A DNA stretch of 64,000 nucleotides from Typhlomys cinereus. Taxonomy: Eukaryota > Chordata > Mammalia > Rodentia > Platacanthomyidae. The translations under genes and the position numbers were made by a program. Where the stretch lies: positions 433,844-497,843 of the forward strand of contig JALPQD010000835.1 of assembly GCA_023101885.1 (NCBI GenBank), written 5' to 3'. This document shows, one piece after another, positions 1 to 14,200 of the stretch. Under the pieces are notes generated by a model that had not been told where the DNA came from, ran no database searches, and was given only the letters and a program-made list of their open reading frames with translations. Position 1 is the first letter of the stretch. Each line of letters starts with the position of its first letter.

Positions 1-5
1 AAACA

Positions 6-1577
6 GTGAACCAAGTGAGGAGGACTGAGAGTCAAATGTTGGAGGTGCACTTCTTAGGGATAAGTATCCTACAGAAGATTTTATAGTTATACTTTGAGTT
101 CAGGACTAGATCATACTTGTTTTGCGAAACTCGCATACAACCTGTTCAAGCAGGCCATGATTTTACAAAAGAGTGAACCAAGTGAGGAGGACTCTGAGTT
201 AAATGTTGCAAGTACACTTCTTTAGGATAAGTATCGTACAGAAGTTTCTATATTGTAAATCTTTGTGTAAAGGAGGAAATCACACTTGTTTTACGACATT
301 TCCATGAAACATGTTCAGGCATGTCGTTCCCTTCCAAAACAGTGAACCAAGTGAAGAGGGCTCACAGTCATATGTAGCACGTGCACTTCTTTTGGAAGTC
401 ATATGTAGCATGTGCACTTCTTTGGGAAAAGTATCCTACACAGGTTTCTAGACTGTAAAACTTTGTATTCTGGAGGAAACAACATTTGTTTTGTGCTGAT
501 TCTACCAACTATGTTCAGACTTGTAATGAGCTTGAAAATAGTGACCAAGTGAGGATGCGTCAAATTTACGTTTCACTTACTCTTCTCAGTGATAAGAATC
601 CTGTAGATGTTCATAGGTTGTAACTTTTTATGTTCAGGAGAAATTCACACTGTTTTTGTGACGTTTTCATGGAATGTGTTTACGCAGCCCTTGATTTTTG
701 AAAATAGTGGACCAAGTGAGTAGGACTTAGAGTCAAATGTTGGAGGTGCACTTCTTAGGGATAAGTATCCTACAGAAGATTCTATATTGTTACACTTTGT
801 GTTCAGGAGAAGATCATAATTGTTTTGTGACATTCTCATACAACATATTCACGCAGGCCATGATTTTCCAAAAGAGTGAACCAAGTGCAGAGGATTCAGT
901 CAAATGTTGGAATTTAACTTCTTAGGGAAAAGTATCCTAGAGAAGTTCCTATACTGTGACATTTGTGTTCAGGCAAAAATCATAGTTATTTTCTGACATT
1001 TGTATGGCACATGTTCGCATAGGCCATGATTTTACAAAATTTTGAACCAAGTGAGGTGGACTCTGAGTTAAATGTTGCAAGTGCACTTCTTTACCATAAG
1101 GATCATTCAGAAGTATCTATATTGTAACTCTTTGTGTTGAGGAGGAAATCTCACATGTTTTATGACGTTTCCATGAAACATGTTCAGGCATGTCGTTCCC
1201 TTCCAGAAGAGTGAACCAAGTGAAGAGGATTCACAGTCATATATAGCATGTGCACTCCTTTGGGAAGTCATGTGTAGAATATGCATTTGTGTGGGATAAG
1301 TATCCTACACAGGTTTCTAGACTGTAATACTTTGTATTCTGGAGCAAACAACATTTGTTTTGTGCTGATTCTACCAACTATGTTCAGGCTTGTAATGAAC
1401 CTTAAAATAGTGACCAAGTGAGGACGCGTCAAATTCACATGTTTCTCTTTCTATTCTCCGTGATTAGAATACTGTAGATGTTCATACGTTGTAACTTTTT
1501 ATGTTCTGGAGAATCTCACACTGCTTTTGTGACGTTTTCATGGAATATGTTCACGCAGGCCTTCATTTTCCAAAACA
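6..1577 (+). repeat. 9-monomer unit, copy 1 (1,572 bp): D1-A-B-C-D-E-A-B-C
   Basis: Monomers start at 6 (D1), 173 (A), 342 (B), 541 (C), 707 (D), 876 (E), 1042 (A), 1211 (B) and 1410 (C). The D1 matches the first monomer of HOR1. From the second half of the first A onward it matches the last eight monomers of HOR1. It is thus a HOR1 unit that has lost 22 internal monomers. The junction lies inside the first A, between about 236 and 258, where an A1-type 5' part (gtatcgtacag) meets an A5-type 3' part (aaatctttgtgtaaagg). Confidence 0.9.
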
Positions 1578-3149
1578 GTGAACCAAGTGAGGAGGACTGA
1601 GAGTCAAATGTTGGAGGTGCACTTCTTAGGGATAAGTATCCTACAGAAGATTTTATAGTTATACTTTGAGTTCAGGACTAGATCATACTTGTTTTGCGAA
1701 ACTCGCATACAACCTGTTCAAGCAGGCCATGATTTTACAAAAGAGTGAACCAAGTGAGGAGGACTCTGAGTTAAATGTTGCAAGTACACTTCTTTAGGAT
1801 AAGTATCGTACAGAAGTTTCTATATTGTAAATCTTTGTGTAAAGGAGGAAATCACACTTGTTTTACGACATTTCCATGAAACATGTTCAGGCATGTCGTT
1901 CCCTTCCAAAACAGTGAACCAAGTGAAGAGGGCTCACAGTCATATGTAGCACGTGCACTTCTTTTGGAAGTCATATGTAGCATGTGCACTTCTTTGGGAA
2001 AAGTATCCTACACAGGTTTCTAGACTGTAAAACTTTGTATTCTGGAGGAAACAACATTTGTTTTGTGCTGATTCTACCAACTATGTTCAGACTTGTAATG
2101 AGCTTGAAAATAGTGACCAAGTGAGGATGCGTCAAATTTACGTTTCACTTACTCTTCTCAGTGATAAGAATCCTGTAGATGTTCATAGGTTGTAACTTTT
2201 TATGTTCAGGAGAAATTCACACTGTTTTTGTGACGTTTTCATGGAATGTGTTTACGCAGCCCTTGATTTTTGAAAATAGTGGACCAAGTGAGTAGGACTT
2301 AGAGTCAAATGTTGGAGGTGCACTTCTTAGGGATAAGTATCCTACAGAAGATTCTATATTGTTACACTTTGTGTTCAGGAGAAGATCATAATTGTTTTGT
2401 GACATTCTCATACAACATATTCACGCAGGCCATGATTTTCCAAAAGAGTGAACCAAGTGCAGAGGATTCAGTCAAATGTTGGAATTTAACTTCTTAGGGA
2501 AAAGTATCCTAGAGAAGTTCCTATACTGTGACATTTGTGTTCAGGCAAAAATCATAGTTATTTTCTGACATTTGTATGGCACATGTTCGCATAGGCCATG
2601 ATTTTACAAAATTTTGAACCAAGTGAGGTGGACTCTGAGTTAAATGTTGCAAGTGCACTTCTTTACCATAAGGATCATTCAGAAGTATCTATATTGTAAC
2701 TCTTTGTGTTGAGGAGGAAATCTCACATGTTTTATGACGTTTCCATGAAACATGTTCAGGCATGTCGTTCCCTTCCAGAAGAGTGAACCAAGTGAAGAGG
2801 ATTCACAGTCATATATAGCATGTGCACTCCTTTGGGAAGTCATGTGTAGAATATGCATTTGTGTGGGATAAGTATCCTACACAGGTTTCTAGACTGTAAT
2901 ACTTTGTATTCTGGAGCAAACAACATTTGTTTTGTGCTGATTCTACCAACTATGTTCAGGCTTGTAATGAACCTTAAAATAGTGACCAAGTGAGGACACG
3001 TCAAATTCACATGTTTCTCTTTCTATTCTCCGTGATTAGAATACTGTAGATGTTCATACGTTGTAACTTTTTATGTTCTGGAGAATCTCACACTGCTTTT
3101 GTGACGTTTTCATGGAATATGTTCACGCAGGCCTTCATTTTCCAAAACA
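1578..3149 (+). repeat. 9-monomer unit, copy 2 (1,572 bp)
   Basis: This is a tandem duplicate of 6-1577. By eye the only difference I found is G at 1426 against A at 2998, which turns gacgcgtc into gacacgtc (a CpG to CpA change). Near identity over 1.57 kb indicates a very recent duplication. The same chimeric A junction lies at about 1808-1830. Confidence 0.9.
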
Positions 3150-3851
3150 GTGAACCAAGTGAGGAGGACTGAGAGTCAAATGTTGGAGGTGCACTTCTTA
3201 GGGATAAGTATCCTACAGAAGATTTTATAGTTATACTTTGAGTTCAGGACTAGATCATACTTGTTTTGCGAAACTCGCATACAACCTGTTCAAGCAGGCC
3301 ATGATTTTACAAAAGAGTGAACCAAGTGAGGAGGACTCTGAGTTAAATTTTGCAAGTACACTTCTTTAGGATAAGTATCGTACAGAAGTTTCTATATTGT
3401 AACTCTTTGTGTTAAGGAGGAATCACACTAGATTCACGATGTTTCCGTGAAACATGTTCATGCATGTCATTCCCTTCCAAAACAGTGAACCACGTGAAGG
3501 GGACTCACAGTCATATGTAGCATGTGCACTTCTTTGGGAAGTAATATGTAGCATGTGCACTTCTTTGGGATAAGTATCCTACACTGGTTTCTAGACGGTA
3601 AAACTTTGTATTCTGGAGGAAACAGCATTTGTTTTGTGCTGATTCTACCAACAATGTTCAGGCTTGTAATGAGCTTGAAAAGAGTGACCAAGTGAGGACA
3701 AGTCAAATTCACATGTTTCACTTTCTCTTCTCAGTGATAAGAATCCTGTAGATGTTCATACGTTGTAACTTTTTATGTTCAGGAGAAATTCACACTGGTT
3801 TTGTGACATTTTCATGGAATATGGTCACACAGGCCTTGATTTTCCAAAATA

Positions 3852-6592
3852 ATGAAACAAGTGAGGAGATCTGAGAGTCAAATATTGGAGGTGCACTTCT
3901 TAGAGATAAGTATCCTACAGAAGATTCTATAGTGTTACACTTTGTGTTCAGGAGAAGATCATACTTGTTTTGTGACACTCGCATACAATATGTTCACACA
4001 GGCCATGATTTTCCAAAACAGTGAACCTATTGTGGAGGATTTAGAGTCAAATGTTAGAATTTCACTTCTTAGGCATAAGTATGCTAGAGAAGTTTCTATA
4101 CTGTAACATTTGTGTTCAGGCAAAATCACACTTGTTTTGTGACATTTGAATGTTACATGTTCACAAACGCCATGATTTTCCAAAAGAGTGAACCAAGTGT
4201 GGAGGATTTAGAGTCAAATGTTAGAATTTCACTTCTTAGGGACAAGTATCGTAGAGAAGTTCCTATACTGTACCATTTGTGTTCAGGCGAAAGTCATACT
4301 TGTTTTGTGACATTTGAATGGCACATGAGCACACAGGCCATGATTTTACAAAATAGTGAACCAAGTGAGGAGGACTCTGAGTTAAATGTTGCAAGTGCAC
4401 TACTTTAGGATAAGTATCCTACAGAAGTTTCTATATTGTAAATCTTTGTGTTCAGGAGGAAATCACACTTGTTTTACGACGTTTCCATGAAACATGTTCA
4501 GGCATGTCATTCCCTTCCAAAACAGTGAACCAAGTGAAGAGGGCTCACAGTCATATGTAGCACGTGCACTTCTTTTGGAAGTCATATGTAGCATGTGCAC
4601 TTCTTTGGGAAAAGTATCCTACACTGGTTTCTAGACTGTAAAACTTTGTATTCTGGAGGAAACAACATTTGTTTTTTTCTGATTCTACCAACTATGTTCA
4701 GACTTGTAATGAGCTTGAAAATAGTGACCAAGTGAGGACGCGTCAAATTTATGTTTCACTTTCTCTTCTCAGTGATAAGAATCCTGTAGATGTTCATAAG
4801 TTGTAACTTTTTATGTTCAGGAGAAATTCACACTGTTTTTGTGACGTTTTCATGGAATATGTTCACGCAGCCCTTGATTTTTGAAATAGTGGACCAAGTG
4901 AGTAGGACTTAGAGTCAAATGTTGGAGGTGCACTTCTTAGGGATAAGTATCCTACAGAAGATTCTATATTGTTACACTTTGTGTTCAGGAGAAGATCATA
5001 ATTGTTTTGTGACATTCTCATACAACATATTCACGCAGGCCATGATTTTCCAAAAGAGCGAACCAAGTGCGGAGGATTCAGTCAAATGTTGGAATTTAAC
5101 TTCTTAGGGAAAAGTATCCTAGAGAAGTTCCTATACTGTACCATTTGTGTTCAGGCGAAAGTCATACTTGTTTGTGACATTGAATGGCACATGAGCACAC
5201 AGGCCATGATTTTACAAAATAGTGAACCAAGTGAGGAGGACTCTGAGTTAAATGTTGCAAGTGCACTTCTTTGGGATAAGTATCCTACAGAAGTTTCTAT
5301 ATTGTAACTCTTTGTGTTCAGGAGGAAATCCCACTTGTTTTACGTCGTTTCCATGAAACATGTTCAGGCATGTCGTTCCCTTCCAAAATCGTGAACCAAG
5401 TGAAGAGGGCTCACAGTCATATGTAGCACCTGCACTTCTTTTGGAAGTCATATGTAGCATGTGCACTTCTTTGGGAAAGTATCCTACACAGGTTTCTAGA
5501 CTGTAAAACTTTGTATTCTGGAGCAAACTACATTTGTTTTGTGGTGATTCTACCAACTATGTTCAGGCTTATGATGAGCTTGAAAATAATGACCAAGTGA
5601 TGACGCATCAAATTCACATTTTCCACTATCTCTTCTCAGTGATAAGAATCCTGTAGATGTTCCTAGGTTGTAACTTTTTATCTTCAGGAGAAATTCACAC
5701 TGCTTTTGTGATGTTGTCATAGAATATTGTCATGCAAGCCTTCATTTTCCAAAATAGTGAACCAAGTGAGGAGGACTAAGAGTCAAATGTTGGAGGTGCA
5801 CTTCTTAGGGATAAGTATCCTACAGAAGATTCTATAGTGTTACATTTTGTGCTCAGGAGAAGATCATACTTGTTTTGTGACATTCGCATACAACATGTTC
5901 ACGCAGGCCATGATTTTCCAAAGGGTGAACCAAGTGTGGAGGATTCAGTCAAATGTTGGAATTTCACTTCTTAGGGTTAAGTATCCTAGAGAAGTTCCTA
6001 TACTGTAACATTTGTGTTCTGGCGAAAATACTTGTTTTGTGACATTTGAATGGCACATGTTCACACAGGCCAATGTTTTACAAAATAGTGAACCAAATGA
6101 GGAGGACACTGAGTTAAGTGTTGCAAGTGCACTTCTTTAGGATAAGTATCATACAGAAGTGTCTATATTGCAACTCTTTGTGTTCAGGAGGAAACCACAC
6201 TTGTTTTACGACGTTTCCATTAAACATGTTCATGCATGTCGTTCCCTTCCAGAATAGTGAACCAAGTGAAGAGGACTCACAGTCATATGTAGCATGTGCA
6301 CTTCTTTGCGATAAGTATACTACACAGGTTTCTAGACTGTAAAACTTTGTATTGTGGAGGAAACAGCATTTGTTTTGTGCTGATTCTACCAACAATGTTC
6401 AGGCTTGTAATGAGCTTGAAATTAGTGACCAAGTGAGGACAAGTCAAATTCACATGTTTCACTTTCTCTTCTCAGTGATAAGAATCCTGTAGATGTTCAT
6501 ACATTGTACCTTTTTATGTTCAGGAGAAATTCACACTGGTTTTGTGACATTTTCATGCAATATGGTCACACAGGCCTTGATTTTCCAAAATA
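3852..6592 (+). repeat. 16-monomer module, first copy (2,741 bp)
   Basis: Order is D-E-E'-A-B-C, D-E-A-B-C, D-E-A-B(short)-C. Monomer starts: 3852 D, 4021 E, 4188 E', 4356 A, 4525 B, 4724 C, 4889 D, 5058 E, 5222 A, 5391 B, 5589 C, 5757 D, 5925 E, 6088 A, 6257 B (short), 6425 C. It is the first 16-monomer half of HOR1 after the tetramer. Confidence 0.88.
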
Positions 6593-9335
6593 ATGAAACA
6601 TGTGAGGAGGTCTGAGAGTCAAATATTGGAGGTGCACTTCTTAGAGATAAGTATCCTACAGAAGATTGTATAGTGTTACACTTTGTGTTCAGGAGAAGAT
6701 CATACTAGTTTTGTGACACTCGCATACAATATGTTCACGCAGGCCATGATTTTCCAAAACAGTGAACCTATTGTGGAGGATTTAGAGTCAAATGTTAGAA
6801 TTTCACTTCTTAGGCATAAGTATACTAGAGAAGTTTCTATACTGTAACATTTGTGTTCAGGCAAAATCACACTTGTTTTGTGACATTTGAATGTTACATG
6901 TTCACAAACGCCATGATTTTCCAAAAGAGTGAACCAAGTGTGGAGGATTTAGAGTCAAATGTTAGAATTTCACTTCTTAGGGATAAGTATCGTAGAGAAG
7001 TTCCTAAACTGTACCATTTGTGTTCAGGCGAAAGTCATACTTGTTTTGTGACATTTGAATGGCACATGAGCACACAGGCCATGATTTTACAAAATAGTGA
7101 ACCAAGTGAGGAGGACTCTGAGTTAAATGTTGCAAGTGCACTACTTTAGGATAAGTATCCTACAGAAGTTTCTATATTGTAAATCTTTGTGTTCAGGAGG
7201 AAATCACACTTGTTTTACGACGTTTCCATGAAACATGTTCAGGCATGTCATTCCCTTCCAAAACAGTGAACCAAGTGAAGAGGGCTCACAGTCATATGTA
7301 GCACGTGCACTTCTTTTGGAAGTCATATGTAGCATGTGCACTTCTTTGGGAAAAGTATCCTACACTGGTTTCTAGACTGTAAAACTTTGTATTCTGGAGG
7401 AAACAACATTTGTTTTTTTCTGATTCTACCAACTATGTTCAGACTTGTAATGAGCTTGAAAATAGTGACCAAGTGAGGACGCGTCAAATTTATGTTTCAC
7501 TTTCTCTTCTCAGTGATAAGAATCCTGTAGATGTTCATAAGTTGTAACTTTTTATGTTCAGGAGAAATTCACACTGTTTTTGTGACGTTTTCATGGAATA
7601 TGTTCACGCAGCCCTTGATTTTTGAAAATAGTGGACCAAGTGAGTAGGACTTAGAGTCAAATGTTGGAGGTGCACTTCTTAGGGATAAGTATCCTACAGA
7701 AGATTCTATATTGTTACACTTTGTGTTCAGGAGAAGATCATAATTGTTTTTGTGACATTCTCATACACATATTCACGCAGGCCATGATTTCCAAAAGAGC
7801 GAACCAAGTGCGGAGGATTCAGTCAAATGTTGGAATTTAACTTCTTAGGGAAAGTATCCTAGAGAAGTTCCTATACTGTACCATTGTGTTCAGGCGAAAG
7901 TCATACTTGTTTTGTGACATTTGAATGGCACATGAGCACACAGGCCATGATTTTACAAAATAGTGAACCAAGTGAGGAGGACTCTGAGTTAAATGTTGCA
8001 AGTGCACTTCTTTGGGATAAGTATCCTACAGAAGTTTCTATATTGTAACTCTTTGTGTTCAGGAGGAAATCCCACTTGTTTTACGTCGTTTCCGTGAAAC
8101 ATGTTCAGGCATGTCGTTCCTTTCCAAAATCGTGAACCAAGTGAAGAGGGCTCACAGTCATATGTAGCACCTGCACTTCTTTTGGAAGTCATATGTAGCA
8201 TGTGCACTTCTTTGGGAAAAGTATCCTACACAGGTTTCTAGACTGTAAAACTTTGTATTCTGGAGCAAACTACATTTGTTTTGTGGTGATTCTACCAACT
8301 ATGTTCAGGCTTATGATGAGCTTGAAAATAATGACCAAGTGATGACGCATCAAATTCACATTTTCCACTATCTCTTCTCAGTGATAAGAATCCTGTAGAT
8401 GTTCCTAGGTTGTAACTTTTTATCTTCAGGAGAAATTCACACTGCTTTTGTGATGTTGTCATAGAATATTGTCATGCAAGCCTTCATTTTCCAAAATAGT
8501 GAACCAAGTGAGGAGGACTAAGAGTCAAATGTTGGAGGTGCACTTCTTAGGGATAAGTATCCTACAGAAGATTCTATAGTGTTACATTTTGTGCTCAGGA
8601 GAAGATCATACTTGTTTTGTGACATTCGCATACAACATGTTCACGCAGGCCATGATTTTCCAAAAGGGTGAACCAAGTGTGGAGGATTCAGTCAAATGTT
8701 GGAATTTCACTTCTTAGGGTTAAGTATCCTAGAGAAGTTCCTATACTGTAACATTTGTGTTCTGGCGAAAATACTTGTTTTGTGACATTTGAATGGCACA
8801 TGTTCACACAGGCCAATGTTTTACAAAATAGTGAACCAAATGAGGAGGACACTGAGTTAAGTGTTGCAAGTGCACTTCTTTAGGATAAGTATCATACAGA
8901 AGTGTCTATATTGCAACTCTTTGTGTTCAGGAGGAAACCACACTTGTTTTACGACGTTTCCATTAAACATGTTCATGCATGTCGTTCCCTTCCAGAATAG
9001 TGAACCAAGTGAAGAGGACTCACAGTCATATGTAGCATGTGCACTTCTTTGCGATAAGTATACTACACAGGTTTCTAGACTGTAAAACTTTGTATTGTGG
9101 AGGAAACAGCATTTGTTTTGTGCTGATTCTACCAACAATGTTCAGGCTTGTAATGAGCTTGAAATTAGTGACCAAGTGAGGACAAGTCAAATTCACATGT
9201 TTCACTTTCTCTTCTCAGTGATAAGAATCCTGTAGATGTTCATACATTGTACCTTTTTATGTTCAGGAGAAATTCACACTGGTTTTGTGACATTTTCATG
9301 CAATATGGTCACACAGGCCTTGATTTTCCAAAATA
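6593..9335 (+). repeat. 16-monomer module, extra tandem copy (2,743 bp)
   Basis: It begins as the second hexamer block of HOR1 (E' with ttcctaaact at 7001-7010) but continues with A of the first hexamer block (gtgcactactttagg at 7137-7151). The unequal exchange that created it therefore lies between about 7010 and 7141. The rest repeats blocks b3 and b7, with the short B at 9000. A cluster of single-base losses lies at 7747-7890. Confidence 0.87.
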
Positions 9336-11242
9336 ATGAACATGTGAGGAGGTCTGAGAGTCAAATATTGGAGGTGCACTTCTTAGAGATAAGTATCCTA
9401 CAGAAGATTGTATAGTGTTTACACTTTGTGTTCAGGAGAAGATCATACTAGTTTTGTGACACTCGCATACAATATGTTCACGCAGGCCATGATTTTCCAA
9501 AACAGTGAACCTATTGTGGAGGATTTAGAGTCAAATGTTAGAATTTCACTTCTTAGGCATAAGTATACTAGAGAAGTTTCTATACTGTAACATTTGTGTT
9601 CAGGCAAAATCACACTTGTTTTCTGACATTTGAATGTTACATGTTCACAAACGCCATGATTTTCCAAAAGAGTGAACCAAGTGTGGAGGATTTAGAGTCA
9701 AATGTTAGAATTTCACTTCTTAGGGATAAGTATCGTAGAGAAGTTCCTAAACTGTACCATTTGTGTTCAGGCGAAAGTCATACTTGTTTTGTGACATTTG
9801 AATGGCACATGAGCACACAGGCCATGATTTTACAAAATAGTGACCAAGTGAGGAGGACTCTGAGTTAAATGTTGCAAGTGCACTTCTTTAGCATAAGTAT
9901 CCTACAGAAGTTTCTATATTGTAAATCTTTGTGTAAAGGAGGAAATCACACTTGTTTTACGACGTTTCCATGAAACATGTTCAGGCATGTCATTCCCTTC
10001 CAAAACAGTGAACCAAGTGAAGAGGGCTCACAGTCATATGTAGCACGTGCATTTCTTTTGGAAGTCATATGTAGCATGTGCACTTCTTTGGGAAAAGTAT
10101 CCTAGACTGGTTTCTAGACTGTAAAACTTTATATTCTGGAGGAAACAACATTTGTTTTGTGCTGATTCTACCAACTATGTTCAGACTTGTAATGAGCTTG
10201 AAAATAGTGACCAAGTGAGGACGCGTCAAATTTATGTTTCACTTTCTCTTCTCAGTGATAAGAATCCTGTAGATGTTCATAGGTTGTAACTTTTTATGTT
10301 CAGGAGAAATTCACACTGTTTTTGTGACGTTTTCATGGAATATGTTCACGCAGCCCTTGATTTTTGAAAATAGTGGACCAAGTGAGTAGGACTTAGAGTC
10401 AAATGTTGGAGGTGCACTTCTTAGGGATAAGTATCCTACAGAAGATTCTATATTGTTACACTTTGTGTTCAGGAGAAGATCATAATTGTTTTGTGACATT
10501 CTCATACAACATATTCACGCAGGCCATGATTTTCCAAAAGAGTGAACCAAGTGCAGAGGATTCAGTCAAATGTTGGAATTTAACTTCTTAGGGAAAAGTA
10601 TCCTAGAGAAGTTCCTATACTGTGACATTTGTGTTCAGGCAAAAATCATAGTTATTTTCTGACATTTGTATGGCACATGTTCGCATAGGCCATGATTTTA
10701 CAAAATTTTGAACCAAGTGAGGTGGACTCTGAGTTAAATGTTGCAAGTGCACTTCTTTACCATAAGGATCATTCAGAAGTATCTATATTGTAACTCTTTG
10801 TGTTGAGGAGGAAATCTCACATGTTTTATGACGTTTCCATGAAACATGTTCAGGCATGTCGTTCCCTTCCAGAAGAGTGAACCAAGTGAAGAGGATCACA
10901 GTCATATATAGCATGTGCACTCCTTTGGGAAGTCATGTGTAGAATATGCATTTGTGTGGGATAAGTATCCTACACAGGTTTCTAGACTGTAATACTTTGT
11001 ATTCTGGAGCAAACAACATTTGTTTTGTGCTGATTCTACCAACTATGTTCAGGCTTGTAATGAACCTTAAAATAGTGACCAAGTGAGGACGCGTCAAATT
11101 CACATGTTTCTCTTTCTATTCTCCGTGATTAGAATACTGTAGATGTTCATACGTTGTAACTTTTTATGTTCTGGAGAATCTCACACTGCTTTTGTGACGT
11201 TTTCATGGAATATGTTCACGCAGGCCTTCATTTTCCAAAACA

Positions 11243-14200
11243 GTGAACCAAGTGAGGAGGACTGAGAGTCAAATGTTGGAGGTGCACTTCTTAGGGATAA
11301 GTATCCTACAGAAGATTTTATAGTTATACTTTGAGTTCAGGACTAGATCATACTTGTTTTGCGAAACTCGCATACAACCTGTTCAAGCAGGCCATGATTT
11401 TACAAAAGAGTGAACCAAGTGAGGAGGACTCTGAGTTAAATTTTGCAAGTACACTTCTTTAGGATAAGTATCGTACAGAAGTTTCTATATTGTAACTCTT
11501 TGTGTTAAGGAGGAATCACACTAGATTCACGATGTTTCCGTGAAACATGTTCATGCATGTCATTCCCTTCCAAAAACAGTGAACCACGTGAAGGGGACTC
11601 ACAGTCATATGTAGCATGTGCACTTCTTGGGAAGTAATATGTAGCATGTGCACTTCTTTGGGATAAGTATCCTACACTGGTTTCTAGACGGTAAAACTTT
11701 GTATTCTGGAGGAAACAGCATTTGTTTGTGCTGATTCTACCAACAATGTTCAGGCTTGTAATGAGCTTGAAAAGAGTGACCAAGTGAGGACAAGTCAAAT
11801 TCACATGTTTCACTTTCTCTTCTCAGTGATAAGAATCCTGTAGATGTTCATACGTTGTAACTTTTTATGTCAGGAGAAATCACACTGGTTTTGTGACATT
11901 TTCATGGAATATGGTCACACAGGCCTTGATTTTCCAAAATAATGAAACAAGTGAGGAGATCTGAGAGTCAAATATTGGAGGTGCACTTCTTAGAGATAAG
12001 TATCCTACAGAAGATTCTATAGTGTTACACTTTGTGTTCAGGAGAAGATCATACTTGTTTTGTGACACTCGCATACAATATGTTCACACAGGCCATGATT
12101 TTCCAAAACAGTGAACCTATTGTGGAGGATTTAGAGTCAAATGTTAGAATTTCACTTCTTAGGCATAAGTATGCTAGAGAAGTTTCTATACTGTAACATT
12201 TGTGTTCAGGCAAAATCACACTTGTTTTGTGACATTTGAATGTTACATGTTCACAAACGCCATGATTTTCCAAAAGAGTGAACCAAGTGTGGAGGATTTA
12301 GAGTCAAATGTTAGAATTTCACTTCTTAGGGACAAGTATCGTAGAGAAGTTCCTATACTGTACCATTTGTGTTCAGGCGAAAGTCATACTTGTTTTGTGA
12401 CATTTGAATGGCACATGAGCACACAGGCCATGATTTTTACAAAATAGTGAACCAAGTGAGGAGGACTCTGAGTTAAATGTTGCAAGTGCACTACTTTAGG
12501 ATAAGTATCCTACAGAAGTTTCTATATTGTAAATCTTTGTGTTCAGGAGGAAATCACACTTGTTTTACGACGTTTCCATGAAACATGTTCAGGCATGTCA
12601 TTCCCTTCCAAAACAGTGAACCAAGTGAAGAGGGCTCACAGTCATATGTAGCACGTGCACTTCTTTTGGAAGTCATATGTAGCATGTGCACTTCTTTGGG
12701 AAAAGTATCCTACACTGGTTTTCTAGACTGTAAAACTTTGTATTCTGGAGGAAACAACATTTGTTTTTTTCTGATTCTACCAACTATGTTCAGACTTGTA
12801 ATGAGCTTGAAAATAGTGACCAAGTGAGGACGCGTCAAATTTATGTTTCACTTTCTCTTCTCAGTGATAAGAATCCTGTAGATGTTCATAAGTTGTAACT
12901 TTTTATGTTCAGGAGAAATTCACACTGTTTTTGTGACGTTTTCATGGAATATGTTCACGCAGCCCTTGATTTTTGAAAATAGTGGACCAAGTGAGTAGGA
13001 CTTAGAGTCAAATGTTGGAGGTGCACTTCTTAGGGATAAGTATCCTACAGAAGATTCTATATTGTTACACTTTGTGTTCAGGAGAAGATCATAATTGTTT
13101 TGTGACATTCTCATACAACATATTCACGCAGGCCATGATTTTCCAAAAGAGCGAACCAAGTGCGGAGGATTCAGTCAAATGTTGGAATTTAACTTCTTAG
13201 GGAAAAGTATCCTAGAGAAGTTCCTATACTGTACCATTTGTGTTCAGGCGAAAGTCATACTTGTTTTTGTGACATTTGAATGGCACATGAGCACACAGGC
13301 CATGATTTTACAAAATAGTGAACCAAGTGAGGAGGACTCTGAGTTAAATGTTGCAAGTGCACTCTTTGGGATAAGTATCCTACAGAAGTTTCTATATTGT
13401 AACTCTTTGTGTTCAGGAGGAAATCCCACTTGTTTTACGTCGTTTCCGTGAAACATGTTCAGGCATGTCGTTCCTTTCCAAAATCGTGAACCAAGTGAAG
13501 AGGGCTCACAGTCATATGTAGCACCTGCACTTCTTTTGGAAGTCATATGTAGCATGTGCACTTCTTTGGGAAAAGTATCCTACACAGGTTTCTAGACTGT
13601 AAAACTTTGTATTCTGGAGCAAACTACATTTGTTTTGTGGTGATTCTACCAACTATGTTCAGGCTTATGATGAGCTTGAAAATAATGACCAAGTGATGAC
13701 GCATCAAATTCACATTTTCCACTATCTCTTCTCAGTGATAAGAATCCTGTAGATGTTCCTAGGTTGTAACTTTTTATCTTCAGGAGAAATTCACACTGCT
13801 TTTGTGATGTTGTCATAGAATATTGTCATGCAAGCCTTCATTTTCCAAAATAGTGAACCAAGTGAGGAGGACTAAGAGTCAAATGTTGGAGGTGCACTTC
13901 TTAGGGATAAGTATCCTACAGAAGATTCTATAGTGTTACATTTTGTGCTCAGGAGAAGATCATACTTGTTTTGTGACATTCGCATACAACATGTTCACGC
14001 AGGCCATGATTTTCCAAAGGGTGAACCAAGTGTGGAGGATTCAGTCAAATGTTGGAATTTCACTTCTTAGGGTTAAGTATCCTAGAGAAGTTCCTATACT
14101 GTAACATTTGTGTTCTGGCGAAAATACTTGTTTTGTGACATTTGAATGGCACATGTTCACACAGGCCAATGTTTTACAAAATAGTGAACCAAATGAGGAG

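Larger units (their letters stand above)
3150..11242 (+). repeat. HOR1 copy enlarged by an internal 16-monomer duplication (8,093 bp)
   Basis: It opens with the b5 tetramer (3150 D1, 3317 A, 3485 B, 3684 C) and continues b6' (3852), b3 (4889), b7 (5757), b6' (6593). There it re-enters the HOR unit at A2 and repeats b3, b7 and b6' (9336) before finishing with a b3 block whose D starts near 10375. Its length exceeds the standard unit by about 2.74 kb, which equals the extra 16 monomers. Apart from that insertion it matches the standard 31-mer. Confidence 0.88.
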
